A stretch of DNA of 64,000 bases from Rhizodiscina lignyota (GCA_010015805.1 ML978125.1:620001-684000), one strand, 5' to 3'. Shown: positions 49,681 to 61,242, counted from the stretch's first letter. Numbers and translations are program-made. Notes: generated by a model not told the origin, from the letters alone.

Positions 49681-50439
49681 ATGGCTCCCAGGCGGCCTCT
49701 GACCATTCTCTGCTGCCATGCAGTATACACTGGGACTGCCAATGACGACCCTTTCGACGAGAAGAACTGGGTCTTAAAGTCTTTTCAAAAAGCGGACGCA
49801 TCCAAGGGCAAAGCAGGCGAGCATACGACCTTCATCCAGCATCTCCAACTCGCAGTTCGCTGCTGGCAACAGTGTTCTAACGGTGTTCTCATATTCTCCG
49901 GAACCGCAACTGAAAAGTCGAAATGGGAAGGCACCGAGGCGAGAGGGTATCTGAATGTTTTAGACCATATCGTGCTAGATATCAAGAACAAGGGTAGAAT
50001 TCTGCTAGAAGAACATGCTACAGACAGCTACCAAAATATCCTGTTCTCAATTCTCTTGTACAACAAGAAGTATAGAGAATGGCCAGATTCCGTTACAGTA
50101 GTTACGCATGCGTTCAAAAGACATCGCATCATCGACCTTCACGCACGAGCAATCAAGTGGCCGCCAGCGTTGATCGACTTCCAGGGAATCGATCCGCCAT
50201 TCTCGGAGGAGGAGAGGGCAGCGGTGGAGAAGGCCGAGGCGAGATGCTGTGAGGATTGGGAGAAAGACATGTACGGCGTGCGTCCACCTCTGCGTCAGAA
50301 ACGGATCGAGCGTGGCCTGGACGAGGCGGCGACTATGCAGCTTCATGACGATGGAGATGTTAGAGGGCTTTTGGGCTGGGATGGCGGATGTCAGCCAGCT
50401 GAACTGTATCCTGATGAACTGCCGTGGGAGAAGCTGTAA
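49681..50439 (+). CDS. DUF218 (ElyC/SanA/YdcF-like) domain protein
   Basis: Single-exon protein of 252 residues with the DUF218 fold found in bacterial SanA, ElyC and YdcF. It runs from LTILCCHAVYTGTAND, through a helix with LQLAVRCWQQ and the strand-loop GVLIFSGTATEKSKWEGTEA (the conserved SGG-like turn), then ILLEEHATDSYQNILFS (the conserved E-x-x-S/A-x-x-T-x-x-N signature) and VTVVTHAFKRHRI. There is no signal peptide or membrane span, so this fungal form is probably soluble, unlike envelope-bound bacterial members. Function is unknown; bacterial YdcF binds S-adenosylmethionine. The ATG at 49681 is the first in frame and starts just before the first strand. Confidence 0.85.
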   Translation: MAPRRPLTILCCHAVYTGTANDDPFDEKNWVLKSFQKADASKGKAGEHTTFIQHLQLAVRCWQQCSNGVLIFSGTATEKSKWEGTEARGYLNVLDHIVLDIKNKGRILLEEHATDSYQNILFSILLYNKKYREWPDSVTVVTHAFKRHRIIDLHARAIKWPPALIDFQGIDPPFSEEERAAVEKAEARCCEDWEKDMYGVRPPLRQKRIERGLDEAATMQLHDDGDVRGLLGWDGGCQPAELYPDELPWEKL

Positions 50440-52764
50440 ACATCGAAATCGGTCTGATGCGGTCGACTATGATCAGATATCGCTTAGATGGTAGAAGACA
50501 CTTCTTCCGCACAAGAACGCGGCCCTGCGAGCATGGCCTGATCGCAGATGGACATTCTTCCGTTGAGTGGGGATTGTCAGTTACGCATCACTTGTACTGG
50601 AGGCAACCGTTCTTCCATTGAGTCTACCCAATCGATGGAGCGTTACTTAGATTTAAGACAGTCTTCTCCCACCAAGTCGACGCGGCCAGCCAAGAGTCGC
50701 TAACAACGGAAATGATCATTCTTTTGTTGAACTCCCACAGCTACTCATGCATCACTTGGATTCTAGAAGACCACTCTCCGATCCAGCCCGCGCCATTGCT
50801 TAAGCTTATTGTTGATTGTGCTTGCCCCTTCTTTTGTCAGGTCTACTCAGTGATCGTAGCGTCATGTCTAACCTGCACGGAGTCTGCGCGTATCTCACGG
50901 ACGCACAATAGAAAGATTCAATTTTGACTTGGGTAACTCTTCCTTTTGCCACTTGGAACTACTTCGTACACAAGAAATCCCACGTAACCTCGGCTCGCTC
51001 CTCCACGTTTGATAGACGCGCAATTGAGGAATGTCAAGCAACCACAACAATAACAACAATGACGTTTGCAGAGCGGAGGAGTAAATTGGCCCATATTTTC
51101 TCCGCTTCGTATAGATCTAAATGACTAGCATTCTTCATCGCGCCCGGTTCCGAAGCATTCAAACTACTTTCCATATTGCGTACTCTACCCACCTTTCATC
51201 TCCATAATTTATGGTCTCCGCGCCCTCGCGTATACTTTCCCCTCGCACAGCAATATCCAGAGTATTTCCGCAGCTTCCGCTGGAACAAGAAGCAGAACCC
51301 GCGCAATTACTCCAAGGAGCGGCATACATATAAGCGAACTGAGAACGGCTTTCTGACACCCTCCCTCGTCGAGTCTCGACGTTCTGCGGACTGCATGAGC
51401 GGCCGGTGGTTCGGCCGTGAAACATATTGAAGGACTGCCTCAGGTTCTCAGGGGTGCATTCCATAGAGTGTCAGAGAGCTGTCGTCAGCGTCAGCCACAC
51501 CGATACGGACCGCTCTCTGCAGGCCGTTCCTTGCAGAGCTGTTGCTCGGCGTCTCTCCCGCCCGGCATCCGCTTGATGAAAGCTTGACGGGACCGGCGCA
51601 CACGAGCCTCATGGTTGGATGGGCGCGCTGCGTGGGGGCCCACCTGCACTGGCCCTTGGGTTTGGCATGCCGGCCTGCATGTGAAAGGGGCAGCATGCGT
51701 GTCGTCTGCACGCCTTTGGTGAGGCGATGATACAGATATTGTATAGCAGCTGCATGCCGGCATTATTTGGAGCTGTCTAAGAGAGGTACTGTAGCCAGAT
51801 GCAGGCGTGGAAGAAGAGAAAAGCCCCCTTCTCGACGATCTGTGGTAGGCTAGCTTTGTCACTCAACGTGCTCAACATAGGCGGCCGATGATCGCGAGGC
51901 GGCCGTTTACGGCAAAGGCTTGTGTTCGGTACCCAGAAAAGTCGACGAACGGGAGCGAAGGAAAACATCCCGGCGACGTCATTCCCCAACAGACATGCAT
52001 GAGCGGGCGCCGTGCAGACGCCAACGAAGACAGCCGCCAGTTTGCTGAAACAGTTTTCTACTGGGCGAAAGAGGCGAGACGCCCTGCATCGGGTGGAATC
52101 TGCATCTCTGAGAGAGGCGAAAAGCCCATGCGGCTTTGTGGAGGGTAGGCTGAAGGCGAGGCGCAAGGGGACGAGCATCAAAATTTTGATACGGCCCGTT
52201 ATCTGGCCAATGGCGCGCGTGGAGGTATCGCTGTACCTGGTAGTCGTCCGAATTGTCCTTCGCGTGAGCAGCGCGTTCCCACCCCCAAGACAGCCAGTTC
52301 TTGGCTGGTTGATGTTGAATATTCCGTCTGAGTCGTGATCTTCCCCGGGAGTTCCCTTTTTAAAACTCTGCGTGCTACCAGTTTCTATCGACCCACGGCT
52401 GATCATCGCGATCCTCTGCCCCCATCGTGGCATTTCTTCCACCTCCTCTCTTATAGCACCCGGATGCCCCCTGCCTCTCGCTTTATTTCCTTCAATTGCG
52501 GCTGCTGAACGACATCTCAGCGCTGAGAATCTTATTTTCCCTGAGAGCAGGACGTTGAAACAATTTATGCTACTCATTTCACTCGCTTCCGACCGACCGA
52601 CGAACCTTCGCTCTTAGCCCCCTCATAGATCATATTTGACATTCCGAACGTCATACGCGGGACTGGTCCCAGCAGACACCTTAATTCTTATTTCGGTCGC
52701 GTGTTTCGTTTCAACTCCACGTTTTCGAGGACAAACATAACGCTCGACCCTTACACTCGCGACC
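50440..52764. other. Intergenic region, 2.3 kb, upstream of the MscS channel, with a diverged tandem duplication
   Basis: No gene is supported. Near its left end are two related segments (50494-50600 and 50655-50762). From about 51200 on the sequence is GC-rich and probably contains the promoter and a long leader of the channel gene, with CT-rich words before 52764. A 266-codon minus-strand frame at 51777-52577 is antisense to that leader and resembles nothing known. Confidence 0.4.
50494..50762. repeat. Diverged short tandem duplication
   Basis: Segments 50494-50600 and 50655-50762 share, in order, AAGACA, a TCTTC-type word, CAAG, ACGCGGCC, an AACGG/TCGCAG-like spacer, CATTCTT--GTTGA and CATCACTTG. 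A third partial copy of TTCTTCCATTGAGT lies at 50609-50622. Offset between copies is about 160 bases. Confidence 0.6.
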
Positions 52765-55707
52765 ATGACGACCCCCGCTGACGAGAAGGCGGAACCTCAA
52801 TACACTATCCACCCTGACCGAAGGTCCTCAGATGAGGACAACACCGTGATTGGCGATGGCTCTCTCAATCCTTCACAAAATGGGGAGCAACGTCAGAACC
52901 GCTATCGATCCAATAGCCATCTCACTGTAGAGACACAACGAGACAACCTCGACGTCCCTCAGGACATGAAGTCGCCTTCATACTCACAATCGCGGGAGCA
53001 AGCCAAGCGTCTAGACGATGACCTGGCCATGCTTCAGGTGGAAAGGCAGGTCTCGAGAGCCAACGAGCCCGAACATGACATCGAACCCAACAAGTTAGGA
53101 ACAATGAACAGGTCACGGTCGAGGCGACAAGATCCGGTGGATGAGTTCGATGCCGCGACGAATCCACTACATGAGAGGACTGCGGTCTACAGACCTCCTG
53201 AGCATCCTACTACGTCGGTTGCTAAGTTCTTCAAGAAGGTCCACGGCTCTAGCTTCTTGATTCGATACATCGTATACATCACACCTCCGGTGCTAATTAT
53301 TCTCATCCCACTCCTACTTGGAGCCTTCTTGTTCAAGAATGCTTCCGTGGCCGGCGTACAATTGATCTGGTTCTGCATTTGGCTGGAAATCATATGGCTT
53401 ACGCTGTGGGCAGGAAGGCTGCTCGCGAAGTGCTTGCCATGGCCCATTGGTCTCATTTCTAGTCTTTTCACGAACAACAGCAAGAAGTGGAGAGACATGG
53501 GCAAGCAATTGGAACTACCGGCAACGCTGTTCTTCTGGTGGCTTGCAATCGAGGTGTCGTTCTTGCCGACGATGAACAACCACCACGTTAGCGGCAACAA
53601 AGGTACATTGGATTGGGAGAAGACAACGAACAAAGTGCTGGTGTCCATCTTCGTTGGCGTTATTCTTAACTTTGTGGAGAAGATCATTATCCAACTCATC
53701 GCCATCAGCTTCCATTTACGAACGTACCAGGATCGTATCGAGCTCAACAAGTTCCAGATCGGCAGTTTGACCAAGCTCTACGAGTTTTCGAAGCAGAAAA
53801 TCAACGAGGAAGATTCCGATTTCGAGATGCCTTCCGGAGGTTCTGGCGCTCGAACACCTGGGATGATGCTGCAAGAGGCTCAGCATACCACCATGAAGGG
53901 CTTCAAAAAGTTTGGCGATATTGCTGGCCGCGTTGCAGGTGATTTCACTGGACATCAAGTCAAATCCAGCACACATCCACAACAGGTCATCCTTTCTCTC
54001 CTCAACTCTACGAGTGGTAGTCAAGTTCTGGCGCGTCGCCTGTACCGCACTTTCTATCGACCGGAGACCGAGCTAGTACATTCGGAAGACTTGAACAACG
54101 CGTTCGACAACCAGGACGAAGCAGACGCAGCGTTCAGCATGTTTGACAAGGATATGAATGGCGATATCTCCATGGAGGAACTGGAAGCTGTGTGTGTGGA
54201 AATCGGACGCGAACGGAAATCCATCACGGCCTCGCTGAAGGACTTGGACTCTGTCGTTGCCAAGCTCGACGACGTCTTCATGTTTATCGTCTTCATAATC
54301 ACGATTCTGGTCTTCATCTCGCTTATTTCTACCTCCGCAGCTGGTGTCCTGACGTCTGCCGGATCTGCTGTCCTAGCCCTCTCGTGGCTCTTCTCTGCCA
54401 CCGCGCAAGAGTTTCTACAGTCCGTCATATTCGTCTTTGTCAAGCATCCATTCGATGTGGGAGACCGTGTCGGTATCTATGGCAACACTGGAAGTCAGCT
54501 CAAGGGTGATGATTACTTTGTGAAGGAAATATCACTGCTCTATACCGAGTTCAAGAAGATGGAAGGTCACGTTGTGCAGGCACCGAACAGTTATCTGAAC
54601 ACTCTTTTCATTCTGAACCAGCGCCGTTCTGGTGGTCTCGCAGAAGCCATCCCTGTCACGATCAAGTTCGGTACTACCCTGGAACAGATCGATCAGCTTC
54701 GCCAGCGTCTGCTCGAATTCGTTCGTGCAGAGAAGCGCGAGTACCAGTCGAATATCCTCACGGAGCTGCGCGAAGTCCTCGAGTGTCACAGCCTAACACT
54801 CAACGTCATTTTCTTCTACAAATCGAACTGGCAGAACGAACTATTGCGCCTCCAGCGCCGCAACAAGTTCATCTGTGCAATGATGGTTAGCATGCAGGAG
54901 CTTGGCATCGAAGGCCCACGGATGCGGTACCCAGGAATGAAAGAATCTTTCCCGGTCTATCTTCAGAATGTGCCGCACCTTGCTACGCCTGGCGCTGGCC
55001 ACGGTGGCACTCCAGACAACCCGATGGGTCATATGGAAGAACCTCCATTCGTCGCTCCCGAAGCTGGTCCTCAGGACTCCTCGGAGCCCACGGGCTCACA
55101 GTACCGGCCACGCTCTAGCACAGGTACAGGCCGCCAGCGCGGCGAATCGGTCGCTGCCATGGGCCGTCGTGTAGATTTCTCGCTCGGCATGAAGGATGTT
55201 GCGGCCAGCGATTTCACCGGCGACGTCTACGAAGATCGAGATCGCAGTCGCAACCGCATTCCGATCAGCGTACAGTCTCCATCTCGGCCTCGTGGCTCGC
55301 AGGATACCCGTGGCAGCAAGAACAGAGGCTCGCAGGAGGTCGGGAGGAGCACAAGCGTTGATGATGATGGATCCCGCCCTCGTGCGCTCCACCGCATTAA
55401 CACTGACACGTCTGCTGCGAGGAACCGAAGCATTCATCGCAATCGTTTCTTCGGCCGCAGCCGTAACCGAGAGGACGACATTGCCATGATGGAGCAAGGC
55501 ATGGCTGATATTCCGGAGAATGAGAAGGGTGGAATGGCAGGTGCAGGAAATCCAGACGGCCAGAATGCACGGCGACTTGATCCTCGTACTGGCCTCGTGT
55601 CTCCTGCAGCGATGCGCTCTGCTGAGGATATCCATGGTCCCTCGGCGACGGATGAAATCGAGCCTGCTCGTGGTCCACCGAAACGCGCCACCACAACTTT
55701 GAGTTGA
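52765..55707 (+). CDS. MscS-family mechanosensitive channel with EF-hand (fission yeast Msy1/Msy2 type)
   Basis: Calcium-linked mechanosensitive channel expected in the endoplasmic reticulum or cell membrane, where S. pombe Msy1/Msy2 protect cells from hypo-osmotic shock. Single exon, 980 residues. Order: hydrophilic N-terminus of about 160 residues; hydrophobic spans between about 170 and 330; a canonical EF-hand loop at residues 461-472 (DKDMNGDISMEE); two more spans; and the MscS pore helix and beta domain around 535-620, with SWLFSATAQEFLQS, FVKHPFDVGDRVGI and a NSYLNTLFILNQRRSG turn. The C-terminal 260 residues are disordered, Arg/Ser-rich. The ATG lies in a good context (ACCATGACG). Its large upstream region suggests a long leader. 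Fungal genomes usually hold two or more paralogs, so Msy1 versus Msy2 is not decided. Confidence 0.92.
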   Translation: MTTPADEKAEPQYTIHPDRRSSDEDNTVIGDGSLNPSQNGEQRQNRYRSNSHLTVETQRDNLDVPQDMKSPSYSQSREQAKRLDDDLAMLQVERQVSRANEPEHDIEPNKLGTMNRSRSRRQDPVDEFDAATNPLHERTAVYRPPEHPTTSVAKFFKKVHGSSFLIRYIVYITPPVLIILIPLLLGAFLFKNASVAGVQLIWFCIWLEIIWLTLWAGRLLAKCLPWPIGLISSLFTNNSKKWRDMGKQLELPATLFFWWLAIEVSFLPTMNNHHVSGNKGTLDWEKTTNKVLVSIFVGVILNFVEKIIIQLIAISFHLRTYQDRIELNKFQIGSLTKLYEFSKQKINEEDSDFEMPSGGSGARTPGMMLQEAQHTTMKGFKKFGDIAGRVAGDFTGHQVKSSTHPQQVILSLLNSTSGSQVLARRLYRTFYRPETELVHSEDLNNAFDNQDEADAAFSMFDKDMNGDISMEELEAVCVEIGRERKSITASLKDLDSVVAKLDDVFMFIVFIITILVFISLISTSAAGVLTSAGSAVLALSWLFSATAQEFLQSVIFVFVKHPFDVGDRVGIYGNTGSQLKGDDYFVKEISLLYTEFKKMEGHVVQAPNSYLNTLFILNQRRSGGLAEAIPVTIKFGTTLEQIDQLRQRLLEFVRAEKREYQSNILTELREVLECHSLTLNVIFFYKSNWQNELLRLQRRNKFICAMMVSMQELGIEGPRMRYPGMKESFPVYLQNVPHLATPGAGHGGTPDNPMGHMEEPPFVAPEAGPQDSSEPTGSQYRPRSSTGTGRQRGESVAAMGRRVDFSLGMKDVAASDFTGDVYEDRDRSRNRIPISVQSPSRPRGSQDTRGSKNRGSQEVGRSTSVDDDGSRPRALHRINTDTSAARNRSIHRNRFFGRSRNREDDIAMMEQGMADIPENEKGGMAGAGNPDGQNARRLDPRTGLVSPAAMRSAEDIHGPSATDEIEPARGPPKRATTTLS

Positions 55708-56234
55708 GGAGGGTGTTAGACTGCTAGTAATCTCTGAGAGACGCAGCAGCAAGCACATGTTTTTCACTTCTGGAACATAAGTAAAAGTTTTGTATCATAT
55801 CTTCTTCGACCCGGTGCGTTAGCGTAAGGATTATTGCTTTTCAGACTGGTATTGGCGCACTGGACGAATGCACGACGACAGATACTTTCATGTAGACCAG
55901 CGTGGACGCTACGGCGGCGCTTTTAGATCATTAGACCGGTTGAGCGTATTTGGGTATTCAATTAGACTTTTAAGACGACGACCTTGCAATCAACCCTCAT
56001 GTCCGTGAAGAAAGCACAACATGTGGCGCTAACACTGATTGGGCCTAATTGCGGCAAGCGCGAGACCTCCGCGTTTTGCACCGCGGCGGGCGCCCTCTCT
56101 GACTTCTTCCTGCGTACGGCACGCCACTTGCCATTCCTTCACACACCAGCTTCAGCAAACAGTATATCCACTCTCACACCGTCCTCCCTCTTTCAACCCA
56201 CCTTCTCTAGCTCATACCAAGAAGTCTCACCAGC
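55708..56234. promoter_or_regulatory. Intergenic region between the MscS channel and Rad6
   Basis: About 530 bases with the channel's 3' end and the Rad6 promoter. CT-rich words (56100-56220) directly precede the Rad6 start, as is common for highly expressed fungal genes. Nothing else is seen. Confidence 0.45.
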
Positions 56235-56915
56235 ATGTCAACTACGGCGAGGCGCCGCTTGATGCGGGACTTCAAGGTAAGCCAAACATTCTTCAATTCG
56301 GGTCGTGTGACTAGTTCCCGCTCTTGACAACTTGCATATCTTGCTTGTTTGTACTGTGTAAATGCTAAGAGATGGTGAGCTAACTCGGATTCCAGCGAAT
56401 GCAATCTGATCCTCCAGCTGGTGTCTCCGCCTCACCCGTTGCTGATAACGTCATGACCTGGTATGCCACCTTTGACTCCTGCATCTCGCGCTTTCACCTG
56501 CCCCTCCACTGGCAGGTGAAGACCGACTCACTTATGCGGCTACAGAACTTGCTGACATTTCCCTAGGAATGCCGTGATAATCGGCCCCGCAGATACGCCT
56601 TTCGAAGACGGCACCTTCCGCCTGGTCATGAACTTTGACGAGGGCTACCCGAACAAGGCGCCGCAAGTGCGCTTCATCAGCCAGATGTTCCACCCCAACG
56701 TGTACAACACGGGCGAGCTGTGCTTGGATATCCTGCAGAACCGCTGGAGCCCGACGTACGACGTGGCGGCGATCCTGACGAGCGTCCAGAGTCTGCTGAA
56801 CGACCCGAATACGCAGTCACCCGCTAATGCTGAGGCCTCGACGCTGTACAAGGAGAACAAGCGCGAGTACCATAAGCGCGTGAGGGAGACTGTCGAGAAG
56901 AGCTGGGAGGATTGA
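56235..56915 (+). CDS. RAD6: Ubiquitin-conjugating enzyme E2 Rad6 (Ubc2)
   Basis: E2 enzyme that works with Rad18 to monoubiquitinate PCNA in damage tolerance, with Bre1 to ubiquitinate histone H2B, and with Ubr1 in N-end-rule degradation. Exons 56235-56276, 56396-56460, 56567-56915; phases 0 and 2; 151 residues, the length of the family outside budding yeast. The N-terminus [17 protein letters not shown] is nearly invariant among Rad6 proteins. [17 protein letters not shown] follows the second join; the catalytic Cys88 is in [16 protein letters not shown]. The protein ends EKSWED and lacks the long acidic tail of S. cerevisiae Rad6. Intron ends are GTAAGC/TTCCAG and GTATGC/CCCTAG. A short conserved gene like this gives a reliable check on splicing rules here. 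Confidence 0.97.
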
Positions 56916-58012
56916 TTTGAAGTGCTGGGGTGTCGAACTCGAAACATGCATATGAGGCGTCGAGCGTTGTGGCACGGCGATACCCTTACGGAGGTTCTTT
57001 CCATGATGCTACTTGGGCTACAAAGCTTTCAGTCATGCATTGCATGATCCTCGGAAATTGGTTACTCTCTTGTGGGTTCAGCATGGCGTCTGGGCTTCGG
57101 GAGTACGAATACGGCATGGACTCTTTTGGCATTGGCCACATCAGTGGGCTTGACCTGCATTGGGGAACTTTTACTAGGACTCTTGAGTTCTCACGATTAC
57201 CAATGATAAATATAAGAATTCCATCACGAAGTCTCGCATCTTCTCCGCCATTGTCGTCTAGCGTGACCAACTTACGGTTTGCCCTACATTCGTAGATGCG
57301 ATATGTTTCTGGTCCATGATCTCGCCCAAATGTCCTGCCTATATCTGTCCGTAGTTCGATAGTGGAATGGAGTCGCCGCTAGGTTGCGGCATCCATGGAT
57401 CTCGCAGCTGTCACGTGCCAAATATTGGAATTGCATGAACTTGAATCAAACAACCTTGACGTGTCCGCAGATCCAGGCACACTCTAACCCGTTGTACATC
57501 TCCATCGCGTGCGCAAACGCGTCCAGACGCTTTCTCGGATCCCTCGAACACATAGTGAGCCTCTCTCGCGCTTCCTTTCGGTCGTACAGGAGACTGCGGC
57601 AGGCTGCATGAGCGGACTGTCGTGGTGCATCCCACTCATTCGCGAAACCCGCGCCGCCAAGTTACGACACGCAGCACCGTCAACACAGCGACGGTCCGCT
57701 GAGAAACTCGCCCCGAACCACACATTCTGCACTCATTAGGCGCCAGAGTGTCCCGAGGCGCGCGGCAGCTCCGCGGAACACTCTTGGGTGTTGTTGGACC
57801 TCTCTACTTGGAGCCGCGCTGCTGTTACAACCACTGCTGTCACTCCGCCAGACCCTTGCAACCAGCTCATCAACTCCCACGACGCGAGATTTGGACGCAC
57901 GATCGCGCGTCTTGCACAATTTTGACCTAAGGACGGGGCTCGGAAACCAAAGAGAGGGCTTTGACATTGTGCACACTGGCCCTGGGGCCTTGGTTGCCCA
58001 TACTCCGCAATC
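56916..58012. promoter_or_regulatory. Intergenic region between Rad6 and kinesin-1
   Basis: About 1.1 kb holding the Rad6 3' end and the kinesin promoter and 5' leader. No gene is supported. The leader must extend to 58012 since the first coding bases are AT at 58013-58014. Confidence 0.45.
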
Positions 58013-61000
58013 ATGTAAGGACTCGAGACCTGGCTGAAATAGGAAAGTTGGCTAACTAGGCGTTGCAGGAGCTACAACTCTATTAAAGGTCAGATCGACG
58101 ATATCTAGCTAGGGAAGCGAGCGTTTGAAGTACTGACACTGCTGTTACAGTCGTTGCGCGCTTTCGGCCGCAGAACAAGGTCGAGCTTGCGAATGGAGGA
58201 GAGCCGATTGTCTCTTTCGACGCTGAGGAAACATGTTCGATCTCTGTAAGTACTGCCACTATTCCGCCATGCCTGCTACTACCTACAACCCGCGGGATCT
58301 TGGACCATGACTAACTGAGACTCCTCCACAGTCGAAAGAGGCCTCCGGAGCCTTTACATTCGACCGCGTCTTCGACATGGCCTCCCGCCAAAGCGACGTC
58401 TTCGACTTCTCCATCCGTCCTACTGTCGACGATATCCTGAACGGTTACAATGGCACAGTCTTTGCATACGGTCAGACTGGCGCGGGTAAATCGTATACTA
58501 TGATGGGTTCGGACATTGACGACACAGAGGGCAAGGGTGTAATACCGCGTATTGTGGAGCAAATCTTCGCGAGCATTCTGTCTAGTCCAGGAAACATTGA
58601 GTACACGGTCCGGGTGAGCTATATGGAGATTTACATGGAGCGCATTAAAGATCTCCTAGCGCCGCAGAACGACAACCTGCCTGTGCACGAGGAGAAGAAC
58701 AGAGGCGTATACGTTAAGGGATTGCTAGAGATCTATGTCTCGAGCGTGCAGGAGGTGTACGAAGTCATGCGGCGAGGTGGTATGGCTCGTGCGATTGCGG
58801 CGACAAACATGAATCAGGAGTCTTCGCGGTCACATTCCATCTTCGTCATCACAGTAACGCAGAAGAACGTCGAGACCGGCTCCGCAAAGAGTGGTCAGCT
58901 CTTCCTTGTCGATCTGGCTGGTAGTGAGAAGGTCGGAAAGACTGGCGCGTCTGGTCAAACCCTGGAAGAGGCAAAGAAGATCAACAAGTCACTCAGTGCC
59001 TTGGGCATGGTCATCAATTCTCTCACCGATGGAAAGTCATCGCATATCCCATATCGCGATTCGAAGCTCACGAGAATCCTACAAGAGTCTCTTGGTGGTA
59101 ACTCAAGAACGACACTCATCATCAATTGTTCGCCATCCAGCTACAACGATGCCGAAACGCTCAGCACCCTCCGCTTTGGTGTCAGAGCCAAGGCAATCAA
59201 GAACAAGGCCAAGATCAACGCGGAACTTTCACCTACTGAGCTCAAGGCTCTTCTCAAGAAAGCACAGACGCAAGTCACTTCCTTCGAGACCTACATTACG
59301 GACCTGGATTCTGAAGTACAGCTGTGGCGTAGCGGCGAGAGCGTGCCAAAGGAGAAATGGACGCCCGCACTATCGTCTGACATGGTGCCCACAAAGAAGG
59401 CGGATGCTAGGCCCGCACCCGGAACGCCTAGTACTCCGGCAAGACTGAAGAGCTCAGATGCCGGAAGCCGCAGCGAAACCCCGTCGCGGCCAGACTCGAG
59501 GATGGAGCTTGAGCGCGCTAGCACGCCAGGCCTGCCTATGGACAAGGACGAGAAGGAAGAGTTCCTGCGGAGAGAGAACGAGTTGCAGGACCAGCTTGCG
59601 GAGAAGGAGACGGCCCTCGCAACTGCAGAGAAGAGCTTGAAAGAGGCCAAGGAGGAACTTTCGGGCCTGAAGGAGCATGACGTCCGTACGGGCAAGGACA
59701 ACGAGAGATTAACCACTGAAATCAACGAGCTGAAGATGCAAGTCGAGAAGATCAACTTCGAGGCTAAGGAGGCCATGATCACCATGGACGGCCTGAAGGA
59801 AGCGAACAGCGAGCTCACCGCCGAGCTGGACGAAGTCAAGCAGCATCTGCTCGACGCGAAGATGAGCGCGAAGGAGACAAGTGCCGTGCTAGACGAGAAG
59901 GAGAAGAAGAAGGCCGAACGAATGGCACAAATGATGGCCGGCTTTGACCTGGGCGGTGAAGTCTTCTCAGACAATGAGAGGACGATCCGCAAGGTCATTG
60001 AGACTGTCGACGCGTTGCATGAGATGAGCAGTTCTGGCGAGGCGATCCCTCCTGACGATCTGGCTGATCTGAGACAGCGTCTACTGGAGACACAAGGCCT
60101 TGTACGACAAGCGGAGCTGTCAGTTAACGAGCGCGGCGAGTTGGATGAGGCGCACATTACTCGAAGAGAGGCGCTAGAGGAGAGATTGGCTGCTGTTCAG
60201 CGCGAGTACGAAGCTGTCCTGGAAGGCAAACTCGACGGCGCGAGCGTCGACGAGATCAAGGCTAGACTCGCGGAAGAGTACAGCAACAGGCAGAATGGTG
60301 TTGCTGAAATGACAGAAGAGCTCAAAATCGATCTCGCGCACCAGGTGGAAGAGAATCAGAAGCTGATAGCAGAGGTCTCAACTCTACAGCAGAAGCTCAA
60401 GAGCGGTGGTCCGGTTGCGAATGGTGTCGGTGCTGTGAATGGGAAGACGGTGCAGCAGCAGATTGCAGAGTTTGACGCGATGAAGAAGAGTCTGATGCGG
60501 GATCTGCAGAATCGCTGCGAGAGGGTATGTCGCCCTGCTTCTGCATACTGGAGGCAGCGCCCTGTACTGACTTCGATCAAGGTTGTCGAGCTCGAAATAT
60601 CGCTAGACGAGACACGCGAGCAGTACAACAATGTCCTCCGGACGTCCAATAACCGCGCCCAGCAGAAGAAGATGGCCTTCCTCGAACGCAATCTCGAGCA
60701 GCTCACCGTCGTGCAGCGACAACTTGTTGAACAGAACTCGAGCTTGAAGAAGGAAGTCGCTATTGCGGAGCGGAAACTGATTGCGCGCAATGAGCGCATC
60801 CAGAGCTTGGAGAGCCTGCTGCAGGATAGCCAGGAGAAGCTCACTGCGGCCAACCATCGGTATGTCCTTCCCCAGATCTTTTATCCTAAGAACGGTCTTA
60901 CTACTCAACAGCAACATCATCTCAAATTTCTTGGCCGAGTTTCATTGGATGCACTACTAACTTCGTCTGCTCGCGTACAGGTTCGAAGCACAGCTCACGG

Positions 61001-61242
61001 CCGTCAAAGAGCGTCTCGAAGCCGCGAAGATCGGATCCACGCGCGGCCTCGGCTCACCGACCGGCACGGGTTTCGGCGGCGCGTTTGCAGGCGCTGGATC
61101 TCGAATCGCCAAGCCGTTGCGCGGAGGCGGCGCGGTCGGAGACGTGCCTACCATCCCCACAATCTCGAGCCTCCAGAGTCAAGAGGTTGGCGGTGGCGCG
61201 GCGGGCAAGAGGAGCAGTTGGTTCTTCAACCAGAAGTCTTGA
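58013..61242 (+). CDS. Conventional kinesin heavy chain (fungal kinesin-1, NKin type)
   Basis: Plus-end-directed microtubule motor that carries vesicles and organelles to hyphal tips. Exons: 58013-58014, 58069-58088, 58151-58245, 58332-60524, 60582-60859, 60981-61242; 949 residues, the family length. The start codon is split AT|G by the first intron; the joined N-terminus MSYNSIKVVARFRPQNK is that of fungal kinesin-1. P-loop GQTGAGKS at residues 86-93, NQESSRSHSIF (switch I), LVDLAGSEKVGKTGA (switch II) and SHIPYRDSKLTRIL are present. A neck and long coiled-coil follow, with a hinge. The C-terminal tail has the auto-inhibitory IAKP motif (SRIAKPLRGGG) and ends WFFNQKS. The intron 60525-60581 is 57 bases, stopless, and would add 19 residues if kept; removing it restores NRCER-VVELEIS in the coiled coil. 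The 121-base last intron is the longest in this gene. Confidence 0.95.

Noticed and set aside
51777-52577. A 266-codon minus-strand open frame upstream of the MscS channel
   Set aside because: It overlaps the probable leader of the channel gene on the other strand, has no recognisable domain or splice partner, and its composition looks like GC-rich leader sequence read backwards.
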